The notes: generated by a model not told the origin, from the letters alone. Counted from the stretch's first letter, positions 1-11,714 are shown. The stretch is 64,000 bases of DNA from Rhizophagus clarus (GCA_015698045.1 BLAL01000278.1:1596285-1660284), one strand, 5' to 3'. Translations and numbers: made by a program.

Positions 1-390
1 CGACCAATTATATATTATTTTGCTAAAGATATGCAAATTGGTGGATCCTTTGGTTATACACCTACACAAAGAAGAAATTCAGGTTTATCAGAAGTTACCA
101 CACAACGTTGGGAATTGTATTGGGAAAAATATGCCGTGTTTCGACGCGGATTTTACTTTTTGACAATTCTTTGGGGAGTTTCTTTACTTCTTGAAGTTCT
201 TGCTCGTGCTATAATTGTTTTCAAAGCTCCAACAACTGACAGTGCCGTTATGTGGACAAACATAGTAACTTACTCTTGGTTAGGTGTATTGATTCTAATA
301 AACGTCCTTTACTCTAAACGGTTTAAAAAGCGGTGTACAAAAATAGTTACCGAAGATATACGAGCTGATGCTAATCAAACTTCAGTATAA
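1..390 (+). CDS. Integral membrane protein, C-terminal part (gene runs off the left edge)
   Basis: The frame is open from base 1, ten codons upstream of the first ATG at 31, and ends with TAA at 388-390, so this is the last 129 codons of a longer gene. The first residues read RPIIYYFAKDMQIGG. Two hydrophobic segments follow, one around FYFLTILWGVSLLLEVLA and one around WLGVLILINVLYS, then a basic, hydrophilic tail, so it is an integral membrane protein. The RP-x(3)-YFA element followed by a WG...LLLE helix recalls the VC0807 family of multi-pass proteins, but that is a weak, from-memory resemblance and no function is claimed. Any introns lie upstream of the window. Confidence 0.7.
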   Translation, partial: RPIIYYFAKDMQIGGSFGYTPTQRRNSGLSEVTTQRWELYWEKYAVFRRGFYFLTILWGVSLLLEVLARAIIVFKAPTTDSAVMWTNIVTYSWLGVLILINVLYSKRFKKRCTKIVTEDIRADANQTSV

Positions 391-1297
391 TAAACAGAAC
401 ATGTATAATTTTGTAGTTAAAAGTGAAGTTATTAAGAACAATTGTGTTATGTTATAATATAAGTAAATAATAGATAGATAAAGAATTTAATTAATTTAAA
501 ATATTAATAAAGGATTTCAATTAATAAATTTACTTTTGCGATTTCATTCAAATACATATTAAGTATAGAAGCATATATAAATAAATACTATACTAAGGCA
601 GTGTTGCATTAATCAATAAATTAAAACTACAGATAAAGACGGATTATCGATCGTAACACTAAATGGATCGTAACAATACTAATAAAACGGGAACCAAAGC
701 CGCCAGCCACCCAAACATAGCATAACAACGCCTCAATAATAAATTTAAAAAATTAAAATTATTTACAATTTAAGTAATAATAAAATCAAATATTTAAAAA
801 AATTCGTGTAGATCTGTAGACGTTTAGAATACCCGGAATTTTTTTATTGGCGATAGTATGTTTTTGACCGACAAATTATTGGCGATCATTTTCCAAATTA
901 ATGTACTTTTTCGCTTAATTTGGAAATTGTTGTACGATCTTCAAGCATTTTTTCATGAAAGTGGAAATGCACAATGTGAACTTTAGAGTTGAAATTTATA
1001 TAGCTATTTAAATTGCAATATGCAATGCAATAGCAATGCAATAGCAATGCATATGCATATGCATATGCATATGGTTATTGCCATAGCTACAGTATATCTA
1101 TCTATACGCTATTTTTTTTCAAAAATAAAACAGACGATTATTTGCATTATGCTACATTGCATCTTTTGATATCATTAGAATAAAATTGCAAATTAAGCTC
1201 TCCTGTGCCACTTTGTTGTTAATTATGTTTAACCATCAAGTAAACGATTTTGCTGCAAAAAATTGATTTTGTCGATCATAACGCAGGTAAAAAAGCA
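391..1297. other. Intergenic, A+T-rich; contains a GCAATGCAATA / ATGCAT microsatellite
   Basis: No supported gene. An 11 bp repeat (GCAATGCAATA, about 2.5 copies) at 1022-1050 runs into an ATGCAT alternation to about 1073. The stretch 391-560 holds several AATAAA-like sites that could serve the upstream membrane-protein gene. Confidence 0.6.
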
Positions 1298-1480
1298 TTA
1301 GCCGAAAAAATTCAGCCGAAGGCGCAGTAAAAATATTTTCACCGGTGTGACATTTATTGCTGGTTAATGATCGACATAAATATTTATACCAAAAAAGGAT
1401 AGGTCTAGACCGGTCCACGCTGTTTATCACATGTATGGTGTGATGAATAGACTGCGCCTTCGGCTGAATTTTTCGGCTAA
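1298..1480. mobile_element. Small inverted-repeat element (MITE-like), 183 bp
   Basis: The left arm (1298-1328, starting TTAGCCGAAAAAATTCAGCC) and the right arm (1451-1480, ending TTTTTCGGCTAA) are reverse complements over about 30 bp, with one base of length difference in the A/T run. The spacer is about 122 bp and has no coding capacity. A TA dinucleotide sits just outside GCCG...CGGC at both ends (1299-1300, 1478-1479), as expected of a TA-inserting Tc1/mariner-type MITE. A large foldback hairpin is the alternative. The 87-codon minus-strand frame across it is an artefact of the inverted repeat. Confidence 0.6.
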
Positions 1481-1770
1481 CTACACTATAGCTGATCATT
1501 TAAAATAGTCGCTATAGTAAAAAAAACTTAGCACATATTTCAATTTGGTATCAAGCAGTTTTTTTTATAAAAGACTATTTAAAAAAAATTGGTTTACAGT
1601 AAAAAACAATTTTTTTTTGATCATTTTTAATAAAAAAAACAAATGATTCTTTTTATATCATTTTTAAAGAATCGATTTCAACAACTTTTTTAAAATCATT
1701 TTTAATTAAAAAGAACAAATTTTTTTAATCATTTTCAATTAAAAACAAACAATTTTTAATTAAACAATTA

Positions 1771-3525
1771 AAAAAAGCGTTTTTCTTTTAATTTAAACGC
1801 TTAAAAAAAGGTTTTTTTTTAAATTAAATGCTTAAGAAAAAGCATGTTTTTATTAAACATTTAAAAAAACGTATTTCTTTAATTAAACCCTTAAAAAAGC
1901 GTTTTTTTTAGTTAAGCGCTTAAAAACTTTTTCTGATTACACGCCTAACAAGAAAGGCTTTTTTTTTTAATAAACGCCTAAAAAAAAAGGCTTCTTTTTT
2001 TAATAAACGCCTAAAAAAAAAGGCTTCTTTTTTTTTAATAAACGCTTAAAAAAAGGCTTCTTTTTTTTAATAAACGCCTAAAAAAAAAGGCTTCTTTTTT
2101 TTAATAAACGTTAATTAGACTCTTAAAAAAAACGTTTTTTTTTAGTCAAACGCTTAAAAAAGTGCGTTTTTTTTTTAATCAAACGCATAAAAAAGAGCGT
2201 TTTTTTTTTTAATCAAACGCATAAAAAAGAGCGTTTTTTTTTATAATCAAACGCCTAAAAAAGAGCGTTTTTTTTAATCAAACGCCTAAAAAAGAGCGTT
2301 TTTTTTTTAATCAAACGCCTAAAAAAGAGCGTTTTTTTTTTAATCAAACGCCTAAAAAAGAGCGTTTTTTTTTTAATCAAACGCCTAAAAAAGAGCGTTT
2401 TTTTTTAATCAAACGCCTAAAAAAGAGCGTTTTTTTTAATCAAACGCCTAAAAAAGAGCGTTTTTTTTTAATCAAACGCCTAAAAAAGAGCGTTTTTTTT
2501 AATCAAACCCTAAAAAAAAGGCGTTTTTTGTAATTAACCGCCTAAAAAAAGACATTTTGTAATTAACCGCCTAAAAAAAGCGTTTTTTGTAACTAAACGC
2601 TTAAAAAGGCGATTTTTTTTAATTACAAACACCTAAAAAAGACATTTTTTTAATTAAACGCTTAAGAAAATAGCGTTTCTTTTAATTAAACGTTAATAAA
2701 CACAAAAAAAAGTATTTTTTTCAATTAAGCGCTTAAAAAAGACACTTTTTCTGATTAAAACGCCTAAAAAAAACGTTGTTTTTTAATTAAACGCTTAAAA
2801 AAAGCGTTGTTTTTTTAATTTAACGCTTAATAAAAGCGTTATTTTTTTAATTTAACACTAAAAAAGAGCGTTTTTTTTTAATCAAACGCCTAAAAAAGAG
2901 CGTTTTTTTTTAATCAAACGCCTAAAAAAGAGCGTTTTTTTTAATCAAACCCTAAAAAAAAGGCGTTTTTTGTAATTAACCGCCTAAAAAAAGACATTTT
3001 GTAATTAACCGCCTAAAAAAAGCGTTTTTTGTAACTAAACGCTTAAAAAGGCGATTTTTTTTAATTACAAACGCCTAAAAAAGACATTTTTTTAATTAAA
3101 CGCTTAAGAAAATAGCGTTTCTTTTAATTAAACGTTAATAAACACAAAAAAAGGTATTTTTTTCAATTAAGCGCTTAAAAAAGACACTTTTTCTGATTAA
3201 AACGCCTAAAAAAAACGTTGTTTTTTAATTAAACGCTTAAAAAAAGCGTTGTTTTTTTAATTTAACGCTTAATAAAAGCGTTATTTTTTTAATTTAACAC
3301 TTAAAAAAAGCGTTGTTTTTTTAACTAAACGCTTAAAAAAAGCGTTATTTTTTTAATTTAACGCTTAAAAAAGCGTTGTTTTTTTAACTAAACGCTTAAA
3401 AAAAGCATATTTTTTTTTTAATTAAACGCTTAAAAAAGCGTTTCTTTAATTAACGCCCAAAAAAAGGCATTTTTTTGTAATTAAACGCCTAAAAAAAAGG
3501 CGTTTATAATTAATCAAACGCTTTC
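1771..3525. repeat. 1.75 kb minisatellite of ~31-33 bp units, each with dyad symmetry
   Basis: About 55 degenerate units of the type AAACGCCTAAAAAAGAGCGT plus a T-run and AATC. The most regular part is about 2155-2500, where ACGCCT recurs at 2251, 2282, 2315, 2348, 2381, 2413, 2444 and 2476 (31-33 bp steps). Within units, AACGCyTAAA and its near-complement GCGTTT can pair, so single strands could form a row of short hairpins. A higher-order copy exists: 2501-2858 repeats at 2943-3301 (offset 442 bp). No open frame crosses it. Confidence 0.9.
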
Positions 3526-3583
3526 GCTTACTTTGCAATAAATATTTAAAATATATTTATAATACAAACATTATTCTGTGCTT

Positions 3584-3621
3584 GGGGGGACGAAGTCCCC
3601 CCCGCAAACTGCATATTCTAG
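3584..3621 (+). other. GC-rich hairpin followed by CTAG (possible Helitron 3' end)
   Basis: GGGGGGAC-GAA-GTCCCCCC (3584-3602) forms an 8 bp stem with a GAA triloop, in an otherwise A+T-rich context. It is followed 15 bases later by CTAG (3618-3621) and a T. Helitron transposons end in a hairpin shortly before CTRR and insert 5' of T, so the arrangement fits, although the spacing is slightly longer than usual. No 5' TC end or Rep/helicase gene was found, so it could simply be a GC hairpin repeat. Confidence 0.3.
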
Positions 3622-6020
3622 TTATATATATATATAGATGATTTACATCACATTTTAAAAATTCCGGGCAGGTCACTGGGCAGGTCCGGGTTGGGCCGGA
3701 TTTCAAAATATGGGCAAATAACTTTCCTGTCTTTTTTCTCTGATTTTTATTTGTTATCTTTTTTTATTTCTTACTTTTAAAAAAAAAAAATTTTCTTTTA
3801 TTTATTGCTCCTCTTTTTTTATTCCCGCCTGCTACCCCTTCTTTTTGAAAAAAATTTTTTTTTCTTTTTTTATTTGTTTTGAAAATTTTCTTTTTATTTT
3901 TTTTGCCCATTTTTATAGAATTTTTTTATTTTTCTAACGTTTTCATCTCAAATTAAAAAAAATCTTTTTTTTTTATTTTCCTAACTTCAACACCCTTTCA
4001 AAAAAAAAAAAAATATATTTTTTTTTGATTTATTCTTTTATTCCCACCTCGCTACTTCCTTTGCAGATCAGTTTGAAAATCCTTTTTCTTTTTGTGAAAC
4101 CTGACTCTTGGAGACTTTGGTGCGAAGTTTTGGCTTCCAATTGAGCCAAAGAAACGTTCTTATTTTTTTTTTTGTTTTTTAGATTGTCTGACACTCATAC
4201 TCCAGAAGGTTTGGACGAACCCATTATTATAGGTAAATAGGGAAGTGTTGGTCTAATTCAGTTAAAGAAACGTACTAATGTTTTTTTTTCATTCATTTTG
4301 AAAGAATAGGTTATTATTTCTTTGGACTAAATACTTCTGGAAACTTTAAATTTCTTAAAGGAACATCAGCAGAAATAGTATTAATGTTTCTCTAAAAAAT
4401 CAAAAGTTTGTTTTTATTTTGGCTTGCAATAGTTAGTTTAATAGGGATAAATTTTTCATAATATATTTGTATTTAATTTTTTTCATTTTATTTAATAAAA
4501 TAAATTTAAATTTATGTAAATTTATACAATAATTAATAAATTGTAATATTTAATAAATTTAATAAGCAAATAATATAAATTTCGGGATAAATCAGTGATT
4601 AAATCATGTGAATTCCGTATGAATTCCGTGTAAATTCCGTACCCAAACCATATTTATAGTGATATGGAATTGTGCATTTTTCTGTATCTTATTATGGTAA
4701 AAAATCGTATAAAAACCTCCCTAAAAACTTTAGTTAATACAATGATTTTTGAATTTCACAGAATCTGCAGTTACCATTTTTAATTTTCAAGCGTAACCAG
4801 AATTGCTGTTTACGCCATCGCAGAATGACAAATTTGGCATTGTGTCGTATCAACTAAGTGAATCAATAAACATAAATTAGGCAATATTAATTCACAACAT
4901 TTAGTGGCACAACTTATTGCACTAAAATTTTTGAATAAGGTGTAACTTAATCACGTATAGTATTGATTTTTATGTATGCACAGTATTGTTTTTAATCTAT
5001 ACTTAAAAAGACCATACATGTATTAGTGGAATTCAGTATACAAATAAATAACAATTCATAACAATTTAAATAATAGTATTTCAAAAAGCAGTATGAAAAA
5101 CTAGTATATTCTTATTTATTAAATCAAAAAATAAATTCATCATCAGATACCGTTTCAATATTTCAAAGAATAATTAAAGATGATTCAAATATTAACAAAT
5201 AATAGTAAGCGTTTACGTGACACATCATTCATATAAATATCTTGTAAATAAAGAAAAAAAATCAATTTTAGAAAATAATTTAAATCTACTAAATTAGTCA
5301 ATGTGCGTCATTAACAACTAAGCCTCAATTTACATAATTATTGGTGATCAAAATGATCAAAACCATACTGCATAAAACCATACAAATCATATTATACCCA
5401 GAACAAGACTGTGACAGTATCACGTAATCAGTGATTGTGGTTATACGTTTCCCCTTATGGAGTTTACGTAAAGAAGAAGAGTTACAATTCGACCTCATAC
5501 AAAAATAAAATGACTTAAGATAGAAATCACAACAGCACTATAGCATTATCACGTATATTTAACACTTTCAATGGAATTAGAAAAGTTTTGAAAATAGAGT
5601 AATACATTCTAAAATCACGTTTTAGGTTCATTAAATAAACGTTTGTTTTGTTTTAACGAAAGAATGTTCTTGGTTAATATCTAATTTAAATTTCATCGAA
5701 TCATAAACGTTGTCTAAACACTTGGTTTTACTTAACTCTTTCGATAACCACGGGATCAGAAAGGTTAAAGTAAGAATTTCTGTTTGAAAAGAAAATCGTC
5801 AAACAATTGATAAATATTTTGGATTTTACCGTGTTTGTCCGAAAATTTTTTCCATCGAATCAGATTAAAATTGACCGTAGCAAGAAATCATTAAATTTGC
5901 TTATTTTGGTTACTTGGCGTTTATCGTTTGTTTCATTATTTCATTTAGTTCGCTTATTTTGGTTTTTTGGCGTTCATTTTCATTTGTTTCTTTGATTGTC
6001 CGTTCATCCATTGTCGCATA
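3622..6020. other. Gene-free region; pyrimidine-rich tract and intron-like repeats
   Basis: 3720-4070 is a T/C-rich low-complexity tract. At 3664-3703 GGGCAGGTC occurs twice in a short GC-rich patch. At 4080-4400 two similar blocks share AAAGAAACGT(A/T)CT(A/T)AT followed by a T-rich run ending in TTTTAG or AATAG. One GTAAAT donor at about 4231 lies between them, giving an intron-like layout on the plus strand. 4440-5800 shows nothing supportable. 5900-5990 holds a short imperfect tandem repeat (TTCGCTTATTTTGGTT type), and its 62-codon frame starts at a TTG and is not credible. Confidence 0.5.
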
Positions 6021-6030
6021 ATGTATATAA
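6021..6030 (+). promoter_or_regulatory. TATA-like element upstream of the AIG1-like gene
   Basis: ATGTATATAA lies about 55-65 bases before the chosen ATG at 6085. Position and sequence fit a TATA box, but the surrounding DNA is so A+T-rich that chance occurrence is likely. Confidence 0.25.
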
Positions 6031-6084
6031 TTAGCCGTGGTTCAAATAAAATTTTCTCAATTATTGAGAATATTGAATAAAAAT

Positions 6085-7767
6085 ATGGCAACGACAAATA
6101 CTGAAATTCCAGATGTCAAAGAATTGAAAGAAATTTCAAATGATGAAATCATTAAAGAACTTAAAAAAAAAGGAAGTTCGGCAAAAATCCTAAATGTTAT
6201 TCATGTCATTAAGCTTAAAAAAAAAGAAAGATCGGAGAAAACCCTAAATGTTACTAATGACGCTAAGCCATCCAGTGAAAAGGATGCGGGGAGTTCCGAG
6301 TCATCTAGCGATAAAAAGCATTCGATAGTGATAAGCGAAGAAGGAGCACTATGCTTTAAAAGTTACGTTGTTTGGTTAATAACTTACGAGTCCACTTCAG
6401 AAGAAATAATAAACATAACCACGAAGAAATATTTCGAAGATAAAAAAATTTATTCTAAAGAAGTAGCTTTAGCAAAAGCTATTGATATTAAATTTGAATT
6501 GAAGAACAATGTTGACTCGGAAAAACCTAGTGTGACTAAACCGGATGAGACAACTGATCCTCCGAAGGATGATAATGATACTAGTGATTATAAAAATATA
6601 TTATTAGTTGGTCGCACAGGTGATGGAAAATCCGCAATAGCTAACGTTTTAGTTGATAGTGTTGATAAGGATGGAATGCCCTACTTTGAAGAAAGTGCCT
6701 GTGGAGTTAGTAAGACCAAGGAACCTACGATAGTACCATTTGAACACGAAGGAAAGAAATACAGAATAATTGATACCATAGGTATTGGTGACACAAATTT
6801 ATCTTTTGGAGAAGTATTAGAGAGGATAATAAAAGCTATTCATAGCGTTAATTATAGACTTAATCATATTTTTTTTGTCACCAGAGGTAGAATGACTAGA
6901 GAAGAGATAGATACGTTTAATCTGTTGAAGTCAGTAATTTTTTGTGATAAAGATAAAGATAAAGGGCAATTTCTTTTCGAAAAATATACCACTCTTGTAA
7001 GAAGCGGATTTGGTGAATTTGAAGATTTAAATGAACGTCAGAGAGATACTCAATTGATGATGAGAGAAAGTAATGAAATAAATAATCTGATTACATCATG
7101 TAAAGGAGGATTTATTATTTACGTAGATAATCCACCAGTATATATCGAGTTAGACCAAGAGCTTGCTGAAGCAAAGGAAAAGAATGACGATAAGAAAGTG
7201 AAAGAATTAGAAGAAAAATTAAAAGGATTAAAAAAAGAAAAGGAAGTAAGTGTAGAAAAACGAAAACGATCGAGAAAAATTTTATTAGAAAGCCTTGAAA
7301 AGTCAGAAAAAGAGAAAGAAAAGAACCACCAAAATGATTATTATGAAGCAAAGAATATACGCGAGTTGGGTGAAAAAATTATCCCTTTGATGAATCAGGT
7401 AAAAATGTTAAAGGAAATTTTGAACATTTTGGAAGAAAAGGAAAAAAATAATAATGATGGTAATGATAAAGCAACGAGAAAGGAAGAGTTAAAGAAAGCT
7501 TACAAGAAAAAAGAAGAAAATTTAAAGAAACTTGTACTTAAAGAGATAAAAACTTATGCTGATGAAAGAGATAAAGTTACGGTAATTAAAACTGACGAGG
7601 ATGATGAAAATACGAAAGATCAGTTTACTAAGACTGTTGGAACTACATTAATATCTATTGGTGGGATAGTGGTGAATGCCTTTGTTCCTGGATTAGGTAG
7701 TGAAATATCTCAAGTACTTATCGGATTAATAAAACCCAAAAATGATCAAGAAACAAGCGCTCAGTGA
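6085..7767 (+). CDS. AIG1-type (GIMAP-like) GTPase, single exon, 560 aa
   Basis: ATG at 6085 is chosen. The frame extends upstream only to a GTG at 6037, which is not a usual start in a nuclear gene. Residues 1-165 are lysine- and serine-rich with an imperfect repeat (KELKKKGSSAKILNV / KLKKKERSEKTLNV). The GTPase domain follows: G1 P-loop GRTGDGKS at residues 176-183, a threonine in the switch I area (KTKEPTIVPF), and G3 DTIGIGD from residue 230. A strongly charged predicted coiled coil spans about 356-420 and continues to about 500. The C-terminus (about 516-550) is a glycine-rich hydrophobic stretch (TLISIGGIVVNAFVPGLGSE) that could contact membrane. AIG1/GIMAP proteins are septin/dynamin-related GTPases that assemble on membranes; they are expanded in arbuscular mycorrhizal fungi. 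A TATATAA-like sequence lies at 6024-6030 and AATAAA sites follow at about 7794. No canonical G4 N/TKxD is obvious (TRGRMT occupies the place). Confidence 0.88.
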   Translation: MATTNTEIPDVKELKEISNDEIIKELKKKGSSAKILNVIHVIKLKKKERSEKTLNVTNDAKPSSEKDAGSSESSSDKKHSIVISEEGALCFKSYVVWLITYESTSEEIINITTKKYFEDKKIYSKEVALAKAIDIKFELKNNVDSEKPSVTKPDETTDPPKDDNDTSDYKNILLVGRTGDGKSAIANVLVDSVDKDGMPYFEESACGVSKTKEPTIVPFEHEGKKYRIIDTIGIGDTNLSFGEVLERIIKAIHSVNYRLNHIFFVTRGRMTREEIDTFNLLKSVIFCDKDKDKGQFLFEKYTTLVRSGFGEFEDLNERQRDTQLMMRESNEINNLITSCKGGFIIYVDNPPVYIELDQELAEAKEKNDDKKVKELEEKLKGLKKEKEVSVEKRKRSRKILLESLEKSEKEKEKNHQNDYYEAKNIRELGEKIIPLMNQVKMLKEILNILEEKEKNNNDGNDKATRKEELKKAYKKKEENLKKLVLKEIKTYADERDKVTVIKTDEDDENTKDQFTKTVGTTLISIGGIVVNAFVPGLGSEISQVLIGLIKPKNDQETSAQ

Positions 7768-9022
7768 GAAGTATTTATTAAAGATACTCAAAAATAAATA
7801 AAAGAATTGCTCTGAAAATTTCAGTTTATAGACACCGTTTCAAGATTGTTAACTATTTCTGGAAGTTTTTCATATATTAATGAACTTGCAATTTATTATT
7901 ATTCTTTTCCTTTATTTTTATATTCTTTTTGTTATGGCGGGTTTTCCATTTTTATCCTTATACTTTCGATATCCATGTATTACATAACAGTCAAATAAAC
8001 GAACAGTTTCAATTTTTATTGTATATGCATGAAAGTTTTCACGTGGAAATCGCTGTGCGTTTTTTTGCAAGTCATTCTTGCGTCTTTTATCTTGAATTTT
8101 TCGGTTGTTACAATAATTTTTTTGTACTATAAAAGACAAGCTTTTTCACAGAGCACGTACAAGTGAGCCCGAGATGTTTGTTATAATTTCTAAAAAATTC
8201 CATTCAATAAAAAATATTTATTTCTCAACTTCGAACATTTTTCGACCACACATCTCGATCTAATCACGCACCACCGTATGGCGTATATCGACGAGTAAAG
8301 TCTTCTGCCTAAGAAATGAAGATCTAAATAAAAAAAAAAAAAATTAGTTAACAAAAGAAAAATAAAAAAGTAGTTAAAACAATAAAATAAAATAACAAAT
8401 ATTGCTTGTTTACTTGGTTAGAATCTTTAGGAATTGGTCTTTAGGAATCTGTTTTTTTTAGGAATCGGTTAGGAATCTGTTTATAAGCTACAGCAAAAAC
8501 AAAAAAACGAAACGATAAAAAACCATTAATGAAGGTTATACGATGGTGGCTTAGTATTACGCAGTTCAAATTGTATTTATAAGTTATGTATTGTTTATTT
8601 TTCGTTATTTTCATCTTTTTTTCAGAATATAAAAGTAATGGCCAAACTAAAAATTCTGTTAGAAAGATCCATGGCTGGACATCCTTTCGTGTGATGATTG
8701 TACCTTCTTATCCAGTCATAACATCAGTAGACACTTTTATTCAAACGTCTTTTTTTGTGAACGCTATTCTAGGTTATTGGACGTAGAGCTTATTTATTGG
8801 GAAGAAACAATTGAACTACAAATCCACCTTTATTGGACGTTACATAAAATAAATAGTATACAATTCAATATTCCGAAATAAAAACCTAGCTTTAAAAAAT
8901 GTACATGTATAAATTTTAGACAAAAAGTAACAAACCCACTTAATTATATGAAACTTTTTTTCAAAATTCCACTTTAAGAAAAAAAATCTATAAATATCTA
9001 AAATTGTGACAAAAGCTTATTA
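7768..9022. other. Intergenic; nothing supported
   Basis: Several 60-75 codon frames occur on both strands at 7918-8139 and 8586-8786; none has recognisable motifs or convincing splice context. A small degenerate repeat of TTTAGGAAT(C/T)(G/T)G lies at 8426-8480. Confidence 0.5.
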
Positions 9023-10222
9023 ATCCGGCAAGTATAAATTCTCCGTTTTTCCATTCTCTTCACTTTCTTTGGCAGTAAAAGTAGTCGGTTCATTATTGTT
9101 TTCAATATGTTTAAGTTCTGAATTTACTTGGTGGATATTAAGTCTATCATTTGGTTCGTGTTGCCAACATTCTAATAAAGTAAAGTAAAAATATTTGTAA
9201 AAATTGTTGCAGAAAATGATTATTCCTTATTTTATACTTACTTTCATAAAGTGCAACGAATTTATCATTCGTGTTTCTAACAGGTTTTTCTCTAACACCG
9301 TTACGAATATTCATTTTAATGGAAGGATGGTCGCTTTTCGTTCTTTTTTCAAAATCGAAAGGCATCTTCGACTCATCAACTCCCAAAATAATACACCTAA
9401 GCTGTATATATCAGATTTTTCGGTCATACGATATGAATAAATCTCAAAAAATTTTGGATCCACATAAGGCATTACGCCATATCTTCCGGAGTAACTGTCT
9501 GATTCTTTCAGAAATGAACGACCGAAATCTGCTAACTTAATCGTATTTTGGTGTATTAAGATATTTTTAGGATGCTAAAAAAGAATGTGTTTAATTTCAC
9601 AATATAAATGAACTCTAGTTTGGTATATTTCATTACACAATGATATTTAGTCTACTTACAAGATCCCCATGTATGATTTTTCTAACATCATGTAATCATA
9701 AAATCGCACTTGCAATCTCTTTAGCAAATTTTAATTGATCCTTTCCACTCAAAGGTTATAGTATCGCCCCTTAAATAATCTTTTAGTGTTCCAGTGTCTG
9801 CATATTCAAGGACAAGCGAATATTTATTTTCGTCTGAAATAAAAAAAAAAAAATATGTAAACGAAATTCTTAAAACAGAAACATCGGCTTTAAATTACAA
9901 TTATTATTTTTCACCTTTCAGTTTAGTAACTCCATTATAAACGAATGAGAAGTCAGTCTCATTATCTTGATCTAGAACAAATTAGTGAATTATAATTTAT
10001 ATAAATAGCAATATCAAAAAAGTTAAAAAAAATGAGATTATCAGTAACGTACTTCATTAATGATGTCTTCTTCTTTAGAAGTTTCTTTAAATTTTTTAAT
10101 CGCATACTTTGCTGGTGTATTTTTCCATTCTGCGACATGGACCGAAGCAGATTTTCCAGAACCTATAGTCCCCGAAAGAATAAAGTCTTGAGAATCAAAA
10201 TTTTCATCCAGATACGATTAAT
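9023..10222 (-). pseudogene. Decayed tyrosine-kinase-like protein kinase
   Basis: Reading right to left: an N-lobe exon (about 10222-10055) has the glycine loop SGTIGSGKSASVHVAEW and the ATP lysine in YAIKKF, and ends at a GTACGT donor. Short exons give FVYNGVTKLK (about 9970-9918) and YSLVLEYADTGTLKDYL (about 9834-9765), the beta4-beta5/hinge region. The catalytic loop reads IIHGDLHPKN across an intron (about 9660-9574), then LADFGRS and MPYVDPKFF (activation segment, PE-like), then SDIYSLGVLFWEL. The last exon (about 9175-9023) gives CWQHEPNDRLNIHQV and stops. Defects: a frameshift and an in-frame TGA just before IIHGD (about 9690-9770), and a frameshift after LFWEL (about 9380). HRD is HGD, which is not by itself inactivating. 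It is a recent pseudogene of the same broad kinase class as the gene at 17.8-21.4 kb. Confidence 0.82.
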
Positions 10223-11714
10223 ATGATGATGTCGTTTTTTAAATTAGTAATCTCTAAGATATGGTTTACTGCACAACAACATTTAATATTTTCATCCTAC
10301 TAATCATTCTATTAATCTTAAGACTCATAAGGCAATTGCTTTGTCACATGATATCCCACTGGCTTTGTTAATATCTCCTAAATTAGAAATTTTTGTTGCG
10401 CAGTAAAAAAAAAACCATATCAGATATACTTGTATAGCCTTTTCCCCCCTTTTTCCTTTTTTAGTAGATGTTAGTGGCGCAGTTTTCAAAAGTTGTATGT
10501 AGATAATGATAAAAAAACGAATAATGTTTTTTATTGAAATCAGGAGTAATATATAATTTGTTCCCAAAGTGGTGGTAGAAAATTAGTTTTGCAAAAGGTT
10601 TGTTTTGAACTTGGAGTTAAATTAAAACAAATGACGAGAAGTTTTTGATGGTCACCAACCTAGTAGAGCATAATGGAAGAAGAGAGTAAAGTTCAGTCAA
10701 TTTATACAATTTCGGAGTAATATTTAAGCGATGTCATGATTATGTATCTATTCATGTAACCAATGTATGCATAACAACATTACTTTTGCGGTCATTTTTC
10801 TACATATTTATGTTACACGTGTTACCGTATTACTACTTTGTTGGGCTAGTTAACTTTTTACAGTAAATCATAAATGTTGTACTAAGTGACATCCACAGAT
10901 GTTTCACCAGATCCCCATGGTACATAAAAAGGGATGTGAAAATTCACAAATATTTCGTTATACGTATAATGGAATAAGATAATGGAATAAGCCAGCCATA
11001 GGCTCATTTTTAATAATATCATTTTATATTTTTTTAGAAGTGTACGCTTAGTACAAAGAAAAAGTCACCTACAAAACAATTCGAAATATATTTTATAATT
11101 ATCTAATTATCAAAGTCTGGCAGAATTGAATACACTTACATTTATGCAACATGATTTCTGCCAAATATATGGTCATATGAACATGCAATTATAAAAATAA
11201 TAAGAAACACGTGGCAGACAGTACAGTATATAAACTATATCAAGGCGGTTAATACCGATTGCCTCTATTAGTTGAAGGATTGTTTTACATATATGTTCCT
11301 GTCATAAATGTTTTGACTGGTCGCTCAAAGATGGACATTAGTATCTATAACTGGTGTACAACGGACTTTTCGAAGAAAAGGCAGGACACTGTAAGGGCCG
11401 ATCAATTTCAGGACGTGTGAAAATTAATGTCTATACTATGAAATGAGTATGTTGTTAACGAGACATCTGACAATAATAAAATGGAGGAATATATCGGAAG
11501 TTATTTACTGAGAGGCATACGACGATTTAAGTATTAGGAGATTTTTGTGTCAAGTATGAAACACCACATTCTGTTTTTTTTGTTTCAAGCTATTTTTTGT
11601 CAAATTCTCATCAATCATGGACAGAATAAGAAATAAGATGTTATTATGTATGCACTATGGTTCACTCCTACCCAAATCCTCAGTCGTTGGAACCTTTTTT
11701 TTAGGGCAGTCAAA

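Noticed and set aside
1500-4070. CRISPR-like array reading of the ~31 bp repeats
   Set aside because: There are no unique spacers between constant repeats; units are contiguous, degenerate and palindromic, and the genome context is eukaryotic.
9147-9540. Overlapping plus- and minus-strand short frames
   Set aside because: They are parts or shadows of the decayed minus-strand kinase.
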